Shown here in pieces: positions 24,039 through 33,218 of a stretch of DNA of 64,000 nt (position 1 is the first letter of the stretch; each line of letters opens with the position of its first letter). The translations under genes and the position numbers were made by a program. The DNA is from Campylobacteraceae bacterium. Its GTDB lineage: Bacteria > Campylobacterota > Campylobacteria > Campylobacterales > Arcobacteraceae. The notes under the pieces were generated by a model that was not told the origin of the DNA, searched no databases, and saw only the letters and a list, made by a program, of their open reading frames with translations. Where the stretch lies: positions 1-64,000 of the forward strand of contig JABXII010000005.1 of NCBI GenBank assembly GCA_013373175.1, read 5' to 3'.

Positions 24039-24851
24039 ATGCAAACAGCAGTAAACTATTTTGCAGTATTTGGTGGGCTAGATGTTAAACTTGATTTAAC
24101 TAAACCTTTACGAACATTGATAATAAGACATATCTTGGATGAATATTATGAAATTCATGATTTTATAGAAAAAAAGACTAAGAACTCTTCTTTATTTCAT
24201 AAAATACTAACAGGAATCTCTTTAGGGGATAGAAGAATAAATAGTGCTTTTAAAAGAAGCGATTTAGATTATGATGAAGCGATTGATTGTATAGATGATT
24301 TAGAAGATTTACAATTTATTACTGAAGAAACTTCAATGGACTTCTTAACAAATCAATTTGAGATAAATGAGTCAGCAGATAAACTTCTTTTTACTACACC
24401 ATTCTTAAGATTCTGGTTTGCATTTGTTTCTCCTTTATACAAAGGAATAGCAAGGGAAGATTACAATGAGTGTTTCAAAAAATTTGATAACTACCAATCA
24501 GAATTTATGGATTTAATTTTTGAACAATTATGTCATGAATATACAAAAGAGATTTTTTCAAATGATGAAATTGAAGAAATAGGAAGATATTGGGATGATG
24601 AAAAAAGAGAGATAAATCTTTTAGCTGAAACTTCTAATGGAAAAGTTATAGTTGGGCTTTGTAAATATACAAACTCAAAGATGAAAAGTAGTGATGTAAA
24701 TAGACTAAAAGAGTTATGTTTAGAGTTAGACTTAGTACCTGATTATGTTGTTCTTTTTTCAAAAAGTGGTTTTACCAATGAATTGAAGTCTCAAAAGAGT
24801 GAGAACCTTAGATTATTTACTGTAAAGAGTTTAAAAGCACTTCTTAAATAG
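24039..24851 (+). CDS. DUF234-domain protein (C-terminal domain of archaeal-type ATPases, stand-alone)
   Basis: 270 residues from the first ATG. The C-terminal half matches DUF234, the domain usually found after AAA-like DEXX-box ATPases: TTPFLRFWFAFVSPLYKGIA, EIGRYWDDEKREINLLAE and GKVIVGLCKYTNSKM, followed by YVVLFSKSGFTNEL. The D-x-E-x-K-like arrangement (INLLAE, GLCKY) resembles a PD-(D/E)xK nuclease core. There is no ATPase domain in this gene. The frame stays open upstream to about 23946 and reads LIEQFQDFCETNKPKD before the ATG, with AAAAAAGG at 23955-23962, so the true start may be a rare ATT at 23970. The next gene follows after 3 bases. Confidence 0.75.
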   Translation: MQTAVNYFAVFGGLDVKLDLTKPLRTLIIRHILDEYYEIHDFIEKKTKNSSLFHKILTGISLGDRRINSAFKRSDLDYDEAIDCIDDLEDLQFITEETSMDFLTNQFEINESADKLLFTTPFLRFWFAFVSPLYKGIAREDYNECFKKFDNYQSEFMDLIFEQLCHEYTKEIFSNDEIEEIGRYWDDEKREINLLAETSNGKVIVGLCKYTNSKMKSSDVNRLKELCLELDLVPDYVVLFSKSGFTNELKSQKSENLRLFTVKSLKALLK

Positions 24852-24854
24852 TTT

Positions 24855-25934
24855 ATGAAAAATCTTATTGACGAAAATTATATTAACTATAAAGATAAAA
24901 AATTAGTTGAAGAGTTTATCTCTTCAAGTAAAAAAAAGTTTATCTTAGGAATTAATAAGTTTACAAAATCTATTCAAAAATATGTTGAAGTAGATGGTAT
25001 TATTGATGATTTTACAAGAGTTCAAAGCTCAAGGAAAAAAACTATTTATAAAATAGAAAATGTTCCAAAAGATGCACTTATACTTTCAGTTTCTACAGGA
25101 AGTCCTTTAGAAGTAAAAAAAGAACTTGATAAAAGAGGTTTTGAAAATATAAACTATCTTAGCTTTTACAAGTATTCAGGACTTGATTTAAAAGAACCTC
25201 CTTTTATATGTGATTTTGAAGAAGACTATAAAAACAATAAAATAAAATATGAAAAGGTTTACTCTTCTTTATGTGATGAAAAATCAAAAGAGGTTTTTAC
25301 TAAAGTAATAAATTTTAAGATAAGTTTTGATTTTGATTTCATGGAAGGTTTTACAAATAACCATGAAGAACAATACTTTGATAAAGAGTTAATTCCAAAT
25401 ATTAATAATATTGTTTTCTTAGATGGTGGTTCATATGTCGGAGATACTCTTCCTTCTATAATAAAAAATTTTCCAGATTATAAAAAAATATATTGTATTG
25501 AGCCAAATGAACTTCATATAAATATTGCCAAAAGAGATTTTGGAACTTGTGAAAGAATTGAGTTTATAAACTGTGGTTTAGGAAAAGAAAAAATAGTAAG
25601 AGATGAGAACACTCATATAAAACACCATGGAGAACATGATTATCAAGCATTAAATATAAATACTATAGATAATCTTATACAGCAAAAAGTAGATTTTATA
25701 AAGCTTGATATTGAAGGGGCAGAACAAGATGCTTTAATAGGGGCTAAAAATACAATAAAGAAGTATCAACCAATCTTAGCTATTTGTATTTACCATAAAG
25801 CCCAAGATTGGTATAAAGTTCCTGAGATAGTATTAGATATTTGTTGTGAATATGATATTTACTTAAGGCATTATATGGAAGGGATATATGAAACAGTTAT
25901 GTATTTTATTCCTAAAAGATATTTTTTAAAGTAA
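24855..25934 (+). CDS. FkbM-family methyltransferase with N-terminal Rossmann-like region
   Basis: 359 residues in two parts. Residues about 20-110 look like a small nucleotide-binding (Rossmann-like) unit (KKFILGINKF, VDGIIDDF, ALILSVSTGSPLEVKKELD). The rest is a SAM-dependent FkbM methyltransferase: IVFLDGGSYVGDTLPS is the SAM loop, IYCIEPNE the second motif, VDFIKLDIEGAEQDALIG the FkbM hallmark. FkbM enzymes O-methylate sugars or other small molecules; the acceptor is unknown. It is 3 bases after the DUF234 gene and 9 bases before the next gene, so a shared transcript is likely. Confidence 0.88.
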   Translation: MKNLIDENYINYKDKKLVEEFISSSKKKFILGINKFTKSIQKYVEVDGIIDDFTRVQSSRKKTIYKIENVPKDALILSVSTGSPLEVKKELDKRGFENINYLSFYKYSGLDLKEPPFICDFEEDYKNNKIKYEKVYSSLCDEKSKEVFTKVINFKISFDFDFMEGFTNNHEEQYFDKELIPNINNIVFLDGGSYVGDTLPSIIKNFPDYKKIYCIEPNELHINIAKRDFGTCERIEFINCGLGKEKIVRDENTHIKHHGEHDYQALNINTIDNLIQQKVDFIKLDIEGAEQDALIGAKNTIKKYQPILAICIYHKAQDWYKVPEIVLDICCEYDIYLRHYMEGIYETVMYFIPKRYFLK

Positions 25935-25943
25935 AGGTTAGTT

Positions 25944-26738
25944 TTGTCTATAAAAAAGTTTGAATATGAAAAAAATCATTTTTTAGAATATAGTGACTAT
26001 AACAGAACATTTTCTAAAACTCTTGTTATGCTTTATGGAACTTTTGGAACTATAAAGCAAGATGAACTAGCAGAGTTTTATAAAGAAAAACCTACACGAC
26101 TTATAGTTATAAGTCGTGTAGGTTATGGAAACTCTACTTATAAAGAGTTAGAAAATTATCTTGAATATGCAAATATTGTAATTAAACTTATTGATAGTTT
26201 AGATATAAATACTTTTTCTCTTCTTGGAACTTCTGCTGGGGCATTACATTGTTATTGTCTAGATACTTTAATTTCAAATAGAATAAAAAATATTTTTGTT
26301 TATAGTTCTATGGCAGCAGTTAATGAAGAAGAAGTTATCAAGTGTTATGGAAACTATGAGCAGATAAAAAGGTTTTATGAGTTTTTTGCAAAACAAACAA
26401 ATAAACAAAATGGTGATTTCATGTTTAACTTTTACAATGAAATCTTTGATAAAGAGTTTAAAAAAAGCAATAGATATAAAGATACAATTGCAAATGATAA
26501 TAAAGCTTTAGGTCAGGAAGTAAAACTTCAAAGTAAGCCTTGGGGCTTTTCAATAAGAGATGTAAAGACAAAAGTTTATTTACATCATGCAAAAGATGAT
26601 ACTGAAGTTCCTTATCAAGCAGTGGAACAAACTGCAAAAATACTTAAGAATTCTTCTTTAAAGTTAGTAGAAAAAGGAGGTCATAATAATAAGACTTCCT
26701 TTTATAAATTTAATGAGTTTTTATCTACAAAACTTTAA
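25944..26738 (+). CDS. Alpha/beta hydrolase
   Basis: A 264-residue alpha/beta-hydrolase fold protein. The nucleophile elbow is LLGTSAGALH (GxSxG), preceded by TRLIVISRVGYGNST in the oxyanion-side region; the acid and histidine are likely in HHAKDDTEVPY and EKGGHNNKT near the C terminus. The substrate is unknown. The start is TTG at 25944. The gene contains a striking perfect inverted repeat (17-bp arms, 26089-26105 and 26108-26124) within the coding sequence. Its last four bases overlap the end of a convergent hydrolase gene. Confidence 0.85.
   Translation: MSIKKFEYEKNHFLEYSDYNRTFSKTLVMLYGTFGTIKQDELAEFYKEKPTRLIVISRVGYGNSTYKELENYLEYANIVIKLIDSLDINTFSLLGTSAGALHCYCLDTLISNRIKNIFVYSSMAAVNEEEVIKCYGNYEQIKRFYEFFAKQTNKQNGDFMFNFYNEIFDKEFKKSNRYKDTIANDNKALGQEVKLQSKPWGFSIRDVKTKVYLHHAKDDTEVPYQAVEQTAKILKNSSLKLVEKGGHNNKTSFYKFNEFLSTKL
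26089..26124. repeat. Perfect 17-bp inverted repeat with 2-base centre inside a hydrolase gene
   Basis: AACCTACACGACTTATA (26089-26105) is followed by GT and then by its exact reverse complement (26108-26124). The arms encode KPTRLI and SRVGYG in the hydrolase, so the repeat must satisfy coding constraints. It could form a strong RNA hairpin or DNA cruciform or be a protein-binding site. Confidence 0.9.
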
Positions 26739-27502
26739 TTTTGATAGTTTAAAATAAACTCTTCTACTTTTGTAGCAAAATATACAGGGCACTCTATCAT
26801 AGGATAATGTCCTGCTTCCATACACTCTATTATCTCAAAATTATTATAATGCCCTTCAAACTGTTTTCTTACATTGTTTTTATGAAATGCAGGTAAATCA
26901 TGATGACCTACTATTATATGTATAGGCACTTTTATATTTTTTACTTCTTCTATAAAATCAGTTGTAAGATACATAGTCATATAACCAGTTCTAGCTTCTA
27001 AGATTGAAGATTCGTAACCAATTTTAATTCTATAATCTTTCCATGGTTGATTGTATCTTTTACTTGCACTTTCAACTACTTGTTCGATTAGGTTTTCATC
27101 TTTTTTCATACTTTCAATTAACTTTTTTTCTGCTTCGGGTTTCATTTTTATACCAGCTGCTGAGATAGGAGTTATTAGAATTAGTTGTTTAACTCTCTCA
27201 TCTATTAAAGCAAGTTTTTGTGCTATCATTGTTGACATAGAGTGGGCAATAACATGTACAGACTCAAGATTTAGATTAGTGATGAGGTTTTTAACATCAT
27301 TAGAAGCTTCCTTACATGAATACTCACCCTTGCAATCTTTTGATAAACCGTAACCTCTTAAATCAGTAAAATAGTATGTAAAATTTTTAGTATCTAGATA
27401 TGGAAATATTGGTTCATAGTTTTTACAAGAACCCATTAATTCATGCAAAACAATTATAGGAATCTCTCCAGAACCAATTTTTTTATAATTTAATATAGTC
27501 AT
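26735..27502 (-). CDS. Alpha/beta hydrolase
   Basis: A 255-residue alpha/beta-hydrolase family protein on the minus strand. Motifs: IIVLHELMGSCKNYEPIFPYL (strand 3 and oxyanion loop, in two conserved blocks), TDLRGYGLSKDCKG, nucleophile elbow VIAHSMSTMIAQ (small-x-Ser-x-small), the acid in HIIVGHHDLPAFH and the catalytic His in MEAGHYPMIECP. It resembles generic esterase/lyase-type hydrolases; the substrate is unknown. It is convergent with the preceding hydrolase, overlapping by four bases, but the two do not look like recent duplicates: only the fold is shared. Confidence 0.87.
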   Translation of the reverse strand: MTILNYKKIGSGEIPIIVLHELMGSCKNYEPIFPYLDTKNFTYYFTDLRGYGLSKDCKGEYSCKEASNDVKNLITNLNLESVHVIAHSMSTMIAQKLALIDERVKQLILITPISAAGIKMKPEAEKKLIESMKKDENLIEQVVESASKRYNQPWKDYRIKIGYESSILEARTGYMTMYLTTDFIEEVKNIKVPIHIIVGHHDLPAFHKNNVRKQFEGHYNNFEIIECMEAGHYPMIECPVYFATKVEEFILNYQN

Positions 27503-27601
27503 AAATTCTCTTTATTTTTATTTGAATTTTAGTGTGTTATACCTTATGTTTAATAATATTAAAGTAATATTAAAATATCACATTAATGCCACATTTTATA
27601 G

Positions 27602-27607
27602 TATAAT
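27602..27607 (+). promoter_or_regulatory. Probable -10 box of the first chemoreceptor gene
   Basis: TATAAT at 27602-27607, with AT-rich sequence and repeated AATATTAAA units upstream (27545-27580). Transcription would begin near 27614, only a few bases before an upstream in-frame ATG, which supports the later start at 27638. Confidence 0.5.
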
Positions 27608-27637
27608 AAGGATAAGATGATTTTAAAGGGGGAAAAA

Positions 27638-29761
27638 ATGAATATGTCTAGTATAAAATCAAAGCTTCTAATGTTGTTGTTTATAAGCATTTCTTGTTCA
27701 TTTCTTATAATTGGATATAAAGATGCTTCAAGTAAGTATGAAGCTGAGTCTTCTTTAGTAAAAAAAGATGAATCTGCATTAGCTAAGCAAACAGCTAAGT
27801 TTATTAATGATTATCTTCAATCAAAAATTACTGTAGTAGAGTCAGTTGCTAATATGATAGAAAATGAAAATCTTACCATAGAGAACAAAGTTTTGGTAAA
27901 TCAACTTATGCTTGGTAAAAAAGCAGGTGATTTTGCAAGTATGTATCTTGGTATAGAAGAGAGTGGAGATTTAGTAAAATTCAATGGTGTACTTAAAAGT
28001 ATAGCAACAATGAATTATGATGCTAGAATTAGACCTTGGTATAAAAAAGCTGTAAAAATAAAAAGTTCAGGGGTTACAGAACCTTTTGTTGATAATACAA
28101 CTAAAAGATTAGTTATTACAGTTTTTGCTCCCTATAAAAAAGATGGAAAGTTTATTGGTGTTATTGGTGCAAATATATTTTTAGACACTGTTGTAAATCA
28201 GATATTAAACTTGAAGTTAGGAGAAGATGGTTTTGCTTATCTTTTATCTAATGAGGGGAAAGTAATAATTCATAAAAATAAAGAGTTATTAAAAAAAGAG
28301 AGTCTTCTATTTAAAAGTATTAAAACTAAAGAAGATGATAAATTTGCAGAAGCTAGTGAAAATGGAGTTGAAAAACTTGTAGCATATAGTAAAGTTTCTA
28401 TTCCTTCTTGGTATTTAGTTGTTGAATTAGGTAAAGAGGGAGTATATAAAGAAATAAATAGTCATATTTATGTACAAGTAGCTATTTATTTAGGTTTACT
28501 AATTATAATTTTATCACTTCTATATTTCTTATTAAAAAAACTATTGAATCCTATAAATTCTCTTGAAGCAGGATTGAATGATTTCTTTGAATACCTAAAG
28601 GGTAAAAAAAATACAGTAGAGCCTTTAAATATTAAGACAAATGATGAGTTTGGAAATATGGCAAGAAAAATTGATGAAGAAATAGAGTTTGTAAAAGAGG
28701 GAATAGATAAAGATAGACTACTAGTTGAAAATGTAAAAGAAGTAGTTACTGAAATCAAAAATGGAAATCTAGATGTCCAAGTAGAACAAACCTCTTCTAA
28801 AGAATCATTAAATGAATTGAAAGATATTTTAAATGATATGATAAAAGCAAATGCTAAAAATGTAAATAATAATATCAATACAATATTAGCTGCACTAAAC
28901 AATTATTCAAAGCTTGATTTTGAAAAAAATATAGATAATGCTTCTGGTGAAGTTGCAAAAGGTCTAAATGGATTATGTGATATTATCAATGAAATGTTAC
29001 AAGAAAACTACCAACTAGGTGTAACTTTAGAAAATAATGCAAAACAACTTTTAGAAAATGTTAATACCTTAAATCATTCAACAACAGATACAGCAGCTTC
29101 ATTGGAAGAGACTTCTGCTTCAATTGAAGAAATCACTTCAACTATTACAGAAAATACTCAAAATATTTCACAAATGGCAGTTTATTCAAACAACTTACTT
29201 AAATCTATTAGTTCAGGACAAGCTTTAGCAAAACTAACAGTTGAATCTATGAATGAAATAAATGAACAAACAAGTGCCATTGCAGATGCAATTACAGTAA
29301 TTGATCAAATTGCATTCCAAACAAATATTCTATCACTAAATGCTGCTGTTGAAGCTGCTACTGCTGGTGAAGCTGGAAAAGGTTTTGCTGTTGTTGCAGC
29401 TGAGGTTAGAAACTTAGCATCAAGAAGTGCAGAAGCTGCTAAAGAGATAAAAAATCTAGTAGAAAATGCCACAATAAAAGCAAATACTGGTAAGAAAAAT
29501 GCTGATGAGATGATTAGTGGATATACAGAGTTAAATGAAAATATAAATAAAACTACACAACTAATAGCTCATGTAGAAGTTGCTTCAACTGAACAAAAAC
29601 AAGGAATAGAACAAATTAATGGTGTAGTTTCAAGCCTTGATTCAAGAACACAAGAGAATGCTAATGTTTCAAATCACACTTATCAAATAGCAATGAATAC
29701 CTCTACTATTGCTAAGAATATTATTGAAAATGTAAATAAAAAGAAATTTAGAAAATCTTAA
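27638..29761 (+). CDS. Methyl-accepting chemotaxis protein with dCache-type sensor
   Basis: A 707-residue transmembrane chemoreceptor. Membrane helices lie at about residues 9-28 and 285-305. The periplasmic sensor between them looks like a dCache_1 domain, including [12 protein letters not shown], the Tyr-Arg-Trp-Tyr pattern seen in amino-acid-binding dCache domains; the downstream Asp expected after GxxGA is Asn here ([10 protein letters not shown]). A HAMP-like linker and a signalling hairpin follow; the CheA/CheW contact tip is [21 protein letters not shown], quoted here as [16 protein letters not shown] chose ATG 27638 because AGGGGG lies 5 bases upstream; an ATG at 27617 lacks a site. 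No C-terminal pentapeptide tether is present. Confidence 0.93.
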   Translation: MNMSSIKSKLLMLLFISISCSFLIIGYKDASSKYEAESSLVKKDESALAKQTAKFINDYLQSKITVVESVANMIENENLTIENKVLVNQLMLGKKAGDFASMYLGIEESGDLVKFNGVLKSIATMNYDARIRPWYKKAVKIKSSGVTEPFVDNTTKRLVITVFAPYKKDGKFIGVIGANIFLDTVVNQILNLKLGEDGFAYLLSNEGKVIIHKNKELLKKESLLFKSIKTKEDDKFAEASENGVEKLVAYSKVSIPSWYLVVELGKEGVYKEINSHIYVQVAIYLGLLIIILSLLYFLLKKLLNPINSLEAGLNDFFEYLKGKKNTVEPLNIKTNDEFGNMARKIDEEIEFVKEGIDKDRLLVENVKEVVTEIKNGNLDVQVEQTSSKESLNELKDILNDMIKANAKNVNNNINTILAALNNYSKLDFEKNIDNASGEVAKGLNGLCDIINEMLQENYQLGVTLENNAKQLLENVNTLNHSTTDTAASLEETSASIEEITSTITENTQNISQMAVYSNNLLKSISSGQALAKLTVESMNEINEQTSAIADAITVIDQIAFQTNILSLNAAVEAATAGEAGKGFAVVAAEVRNLASRSAEAAKEIKNLVENATIKANTGKKNADEMISGYTELNENINKTTQLIAHVEVASTEQKQGIEQINGVVSSLDSRTQENANVSNHTYQIAMNTSTIAKNIIENVNKKKFRKS

Positions 29762-29789
29762 AAATAGGGCTATTTTTTTAGCCTTATTT
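29761..29789 (+). terminator. Intrinsic terminator after the first chemoreceptor gene
   Basis: AAAATAGGGCT pairs with AGCCTTATTTT (11 bp, one G-U pair) around a T-rich loop immediately after the stop codon. The 3' arm itself ends in T-rich sequence. It likely separates the chemoreceptor from the ribosomal operon. Confidence 0.7.
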
Positions 29790-29858
29790 TACAAATAATA
29801 TAAAATCTAAAATAAACAAATTAAAGACTTACTAAGTCTAGTTTAAGTCTAACTTAAG

Positions 29859-29864
29859 TATAAT
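29859..29864 (+). promoter_or_regulatory. Probable -10 box of the rpsL-rpsG-fusA operon
   Basis: TATAAT at 29859-29864, preceded by repeated TTAAGTCTA-like units (29824-29858) instead of a -35 box. The run of AAGTCTA/AACTTAAG upstream is like the periodic AT signal of this class. The leader to rpsL is about 125 bases and contains a small hairpin TGAGC/GCTCA (29956-29974). Confidence 0.6.
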
Positions 29865-29997
29865 CCATGACTTTTTTAGAAAACTCAACGTTTCCTAGAA
29901 TGGTAGTATCGTTTTGATTATGTAGCTTAACATATGTCAAAGTACACGAGAAGCATGAGCCGCTTTAAAGCTCAAACCAAATTTTATAAGGAAAGAA

Positions 29998-30372
29998 ATG
30001 CCTACTATCAATCAACTTGTTAGAAAAGAGCGAAAAAAGGTGATTAAAAAATCTAAATCACCAGCTTTAGACAAATGTCCACAAAGAAGAGGAGTATGTA
30101 CAAGAGTATATACAACTACACCAAAGAAACCTAACTCGGCTTTAAGAAAAGTTGCAAAAGTTAGATTAACAACTGGATTTGAGGTTATCTCATATATCGG
30201 TGGTGAGGGTCACAACTTACAAGAACACTCTATCGTATTAGTTAGAGGGGGAAGAGTTAAGGATTTACCTGGTGTTAAGTATCACATCGTTAGAGGTGCT
30301 TTAGATACTGCTGGTGTTGCAAACAGAACTGTTGCAAGATCTAAATATGGTACTAAAAAGCCAAAGAAATAA
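29998..30372 (+). CDS. rpsL: 30S ribosomal protein S12
   Basis: S12 sits at the decoding centre of the small subunit. The 124-residue product carries the conserved [18 protein letters not shown] region with the two lysines of the streptomycin-sensitive form, and [13 protein letters not shown] with the second key lysine, so the sequence looks streptomycin-sensitive. AAGGAAAG upstream is the ribosome-binding site. First gene of the rpsL-rpsG-fusA operon. Confidence 0.99.
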   Translation: MPTINQLVRKERKKVIKKSKSPALDKCPQRRGVCTRVYTTTPKKPNSALRKVAKVRLTTGFEVISYIGGEGHNLQEHSIVLVRGGRVKDLPGVKYHIVRGALDTAGVANRTVARSKYGTKKPKK

Positions 30373-30376
30373 GTAG

Positions 30377-30856
<480 letters not shown>

Positions 30857-30871
30857 TAGGAAACAATTAAC

Positions 30872-32980
30872 ATGGCTAGAAAAACACCACTTAACAGAGT
30901 TCGAAATATCGGTATTGCTGCACACATTGATGCAGGAAAAACTACAACAACAGAAAGAATTTTATTCTATACTGGTGTATCTCACAAAATTGGTGAGGTT
31001 CACGAGGGTGCTGCAACTATGGACTGGATGGAACAAGAGCAAGAAAGAGGTATTACAATTACTTCTGCTGCTACAACTTGTCACTGGCCTCACCCAAAAA
31101 CAAATGAGCAATTACAAGTAAATATTATTGACACTCCAGGTCACGTTGACTTTACAATTGAAGTTGAGAGATCTATGAGAGTTCTTGATGGTGCTGTAGC
31201 TGTATTTTGTTCAGTAGGTGGAGTTCAACCACAATCTGAAACAGTTTGGAGACAAGCTAACAAATATAGAGTACCAAGAATGATTTTTGTTAACAAAATG
31301 GATAGAACTGGTGCTGATTTCTATATGGTTGAAAAGCAAGTAAATGAGAGATTAAAATCTAATGCTATTCCTATTCAATTACCAATTGGTGCTGAAGAAA
31401 ACTTCCAAGGTGTAGTTGATTTAGTTTCAATGAAAGCTATTGTTTGGGATGAAGATGCTGCTATGGGTTCTAATTACCACGTAGAAGAAATTCCAGCAGA
31501 TATGATGGATAAAGCAGAAGAGTATAGAGAAAAAATGATCGAAGCTGCTGCTGAAGCTTCAGAAGAGTTAATGGAAAAATACTTTGAAGAAGGTGAATTA
31601 TCAGAAGAAGAAATCGTTGCTGGATTAAAAGCTCAATGTTTAGCTATGCAAATTACTCCAATGACTTGTGGTACTGCATTTAAAAACAAAGGTGTTCAAA
31701 CTTTACTTGACGCTGTTGCAATGTATTTACCAGCTCCAACTGAGGTTGCAGATATTAGAGGTGAAACTCAAGATGGTGAAGCTGTTATCGTTCCTTCATC
31801 TGATGATGGTGAAGTAGCAGCATTAGCATTTAAAATTATGACTGACCCATTTGTTGGACAATTAACATTTACAAGAGTATATAGAGGACAATTAGAGTCT
31901 GGTACTTATGTAATGAACTCAACTAAAATGAAAAAAGAGAGAATCGGAAGATTACTTAAAATGCACGCAAATAACAGAGAAGAAGTTTCAGAACTTTATG
32001 CTGGTGAAATTGGTGCAGTTGTTGGTCTTAAAACAACAATTACAGGTGATACTTTAGCTTCTGAAAAAGATCCAGTTATCTTAGAAAGAATGGAATTCCC
32101 TGAGCCAGTTATCTCTGTTGCAGTTGAGCCAAAAACTAAAGCTGACCAAGAAAAAATGGGTATTGCTTTAGGAAAATTAGCAGAAGAAGATCCATCATTC
32201 AGAGTAAACACTGATGAAGAGTCTGGACAAACTATTATTTCAGGAATGGGTGAATTACACCTTGAGATTCTTGTAGATAGAATGAAAAGAGAATTCAAAG
32301 TTGAAGCTGAAGTTGGTGCTCCACAAGTTGCTTATAGAGAAACTATTAAGAACCCAGTTAAAAATGAGTATAAATATGCTAAACAATCTGGTGGTAAAGG
32401 TCAATATGGTCACGTATTCTTAGAAATTAACCCATTACCATCTGATTCTGAAGATAACTTCAAGTTTAATAACAACATTAAAGGTGGGGTTGTACCAAAA
32501 GAGTATATTCCTGCAGTTCAAAAAGGTTGTGAAGAAGCTATGGCTGGTGGTATTCTTGCTGGATATCCAATGGTTAATATTGAAGTTACTTTATACGATG
32601 GTTCTTACCATGACGTTGACTCATCTGAGATGGCGTTTAAATTAGCTGCATCAATGGGATTCAAAGAGGGTTGTAGAAGTGCTGCTGCACAAGCTGTAAT
32701 CTTAGAGCCAATGATGAAAGTTGAAATTGAAACTCCTGAAGAGTATATGGGAGATGTTATCGGTGACGTTAACAAAAGAAGAGGACAAGTTCAATCAATG
32801 GATGAAAGAGCTGGTGTTAAACTAGTTACTGCAATGATTCCATTATCTGAAATGTTCGGATACTCTACTGACTTAAGATCTATGTCTCAAGGTAGAGCAA
32901 CTTACGGTATGTTATTTGATAACTATGCTGAAGTTCCAAAGAATGTTTCTGAAGAAATCATTACTAAGAGAAATGGTTAA
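30872..32980 (+). CDS. fusA: Elongation factor G
   Basis: GTPase that drives translocation of tRNA and mRNA, 702 residues. G1 is [16 protein letters not shown]3 [10 protein letters not shown]4 [12 protein letters not shown]. The switch region [11 protein letters not shown], and domains II-V follow, including GKGQYGHV and the C-terminal [16 protein letters not shown]. This is the canonical EF-G set, not the second EF-G paralogue. The stop codon lies within the 5' arm of a long hairpin (32976-33025), and an intrinsic terminator follows at 33119-33148. Confidence 0.99.
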   Translation: MARKTPLNRVRNIGIAAHIDAGKTTTTERILFYTGVSHKIGEVHEGAATMDWMEQEQERGITITSAATTCHWPHPKTNEQLQVNIIDTPGHVDFTIEVERSMRVLDGAVAVFCSVGGVQPQSETVWRQANKYRVPRMIFVNKMDRTGADFYMVEKQVNERLKSNAIPIQLPIGAEENFQGVVDLVSMKAIVWDEDAAMGSNYHVEEIPADMMDKAEEYREKMIEAAAEASEELMEKYFEEGELSEEEIVAGLKAQCLAMQITPMTCGTAFKNKGVQTLLDAVAMYLPAPTEVADIRGETQDGEAVIVPSSDDGEVAALAFKIMTDPFVGQLTFTRVYRGQLESGTYVMNSTKMKKERIGRLLKMHANNREEVSELYAGEIGAVVGLKTTITGDTLASEKDPVILERMEFPEPVISVAVEPKTKADQEKMGIALGKLAEEDPSFRVNTDEESGQTIISGMGELHLEILVDRMKREFKVEAEVGAPQVAYRETIKNPVKNEYKYAKQSGGKGQYGHVFLEINPLPSDSEDNFKFNNNIKGGVVPKEYIPAVQKGCEEAMAGGILAGYPMVNIEVTLYDGSYHDVDSSEMAFKLAASMGFKEGCRSAAAQAVILEPMMKVEIETPEEYMGDVIGDVNKRRGQVQSMDERAGVKLVTAMIPLSEMFGYSTDLRSMSQGRATYGMLFDNYAEVPKNVSEEIITKRNG

Positions 32981-33025
32981 TCACGTTAATAAGAAGTGAA
33001 TTTCTTCACTTCTTTAGTGATTAAC
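32976..33025 (+). terminator. Hairpin spanning the fusA stop codon
   Basis: GTTAATCAC (32976-32984) pairs with GTGATTAAC (33017-33025), and AAGAAGTGAA (32991-33000) with TTCACTTCTT (33005-33014), with a TTTC loop and a small internal loop. The fusA TAA is in the outer stem. It probably protects the mRNA 3' end or assists termination. Confidence 0.6.
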
Positions 33026-33028
33026 GAG

Positions 33029-33076
33029 CTTTTCTATATGTAATAGAAATTTTAATTTCGTAATTACATAGAAAAG
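33029..33076 (+). repeat. Second hairpin downstream of fusA
   Basis: CTTTTCTATATGTAAT (33029-33044) pairs with ATTACATAGAAAAG (33063-33076), leaving a two-base AT bulge. It sits between the stop-codon hairpin and the intrinsic terminator; its role is unknown. Confidence 0.55.
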
Positions 33077-33118
33077 GTCTGAACTAAGCACATACATAAT
33101 TGTGAGTAGTTTCACTTC

Positions 33119-33148
33119 AAAGCTCAAGCTTCGGCTTGGGCTTTTTTT
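33119..33148 (+). terminator. Intrinsic terminator of the rpsL-rpsG-fusA operon
   Basis: AAAGCTCAAGC (33119-33129) pairs with GCTTGGGCTTT (33134-33144) around a stable TTCG tetraloop, with one G-U pair, followed by further T residues. This is the clearest rho-independent terminator in the window. Confidence 0.9.
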
Positions 33149-33218
33149 ATACCCACTGCTTTTTAACTTTTAATTAGATAAAATCATTACAAATTATATA
33201 ATCAAATAGGATAAATAT

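Noticed and set aside
26735-27502. The two convergent hydrolases as a recent tandem duplication
   Set aside because: Only the general alpha/beta-hydrolase pattern is shared; nucleophile elbows, lengths and flanking motifs differ.
27545-27580. Repeated AATATTAAA units before the first chemoreceptor as a CRISPR or iteron array
   Set aside because: Units are short, irregular and AT-only, as expected for an AT-rich promoter region; there are no spacers.
12120-29800. Accessory block as a prophage or integrated element
   Set aside because: No integrase, transposase, phage structural gene, flanking direct repeat or tRNA was seen; base composition looks like that of the flanks.
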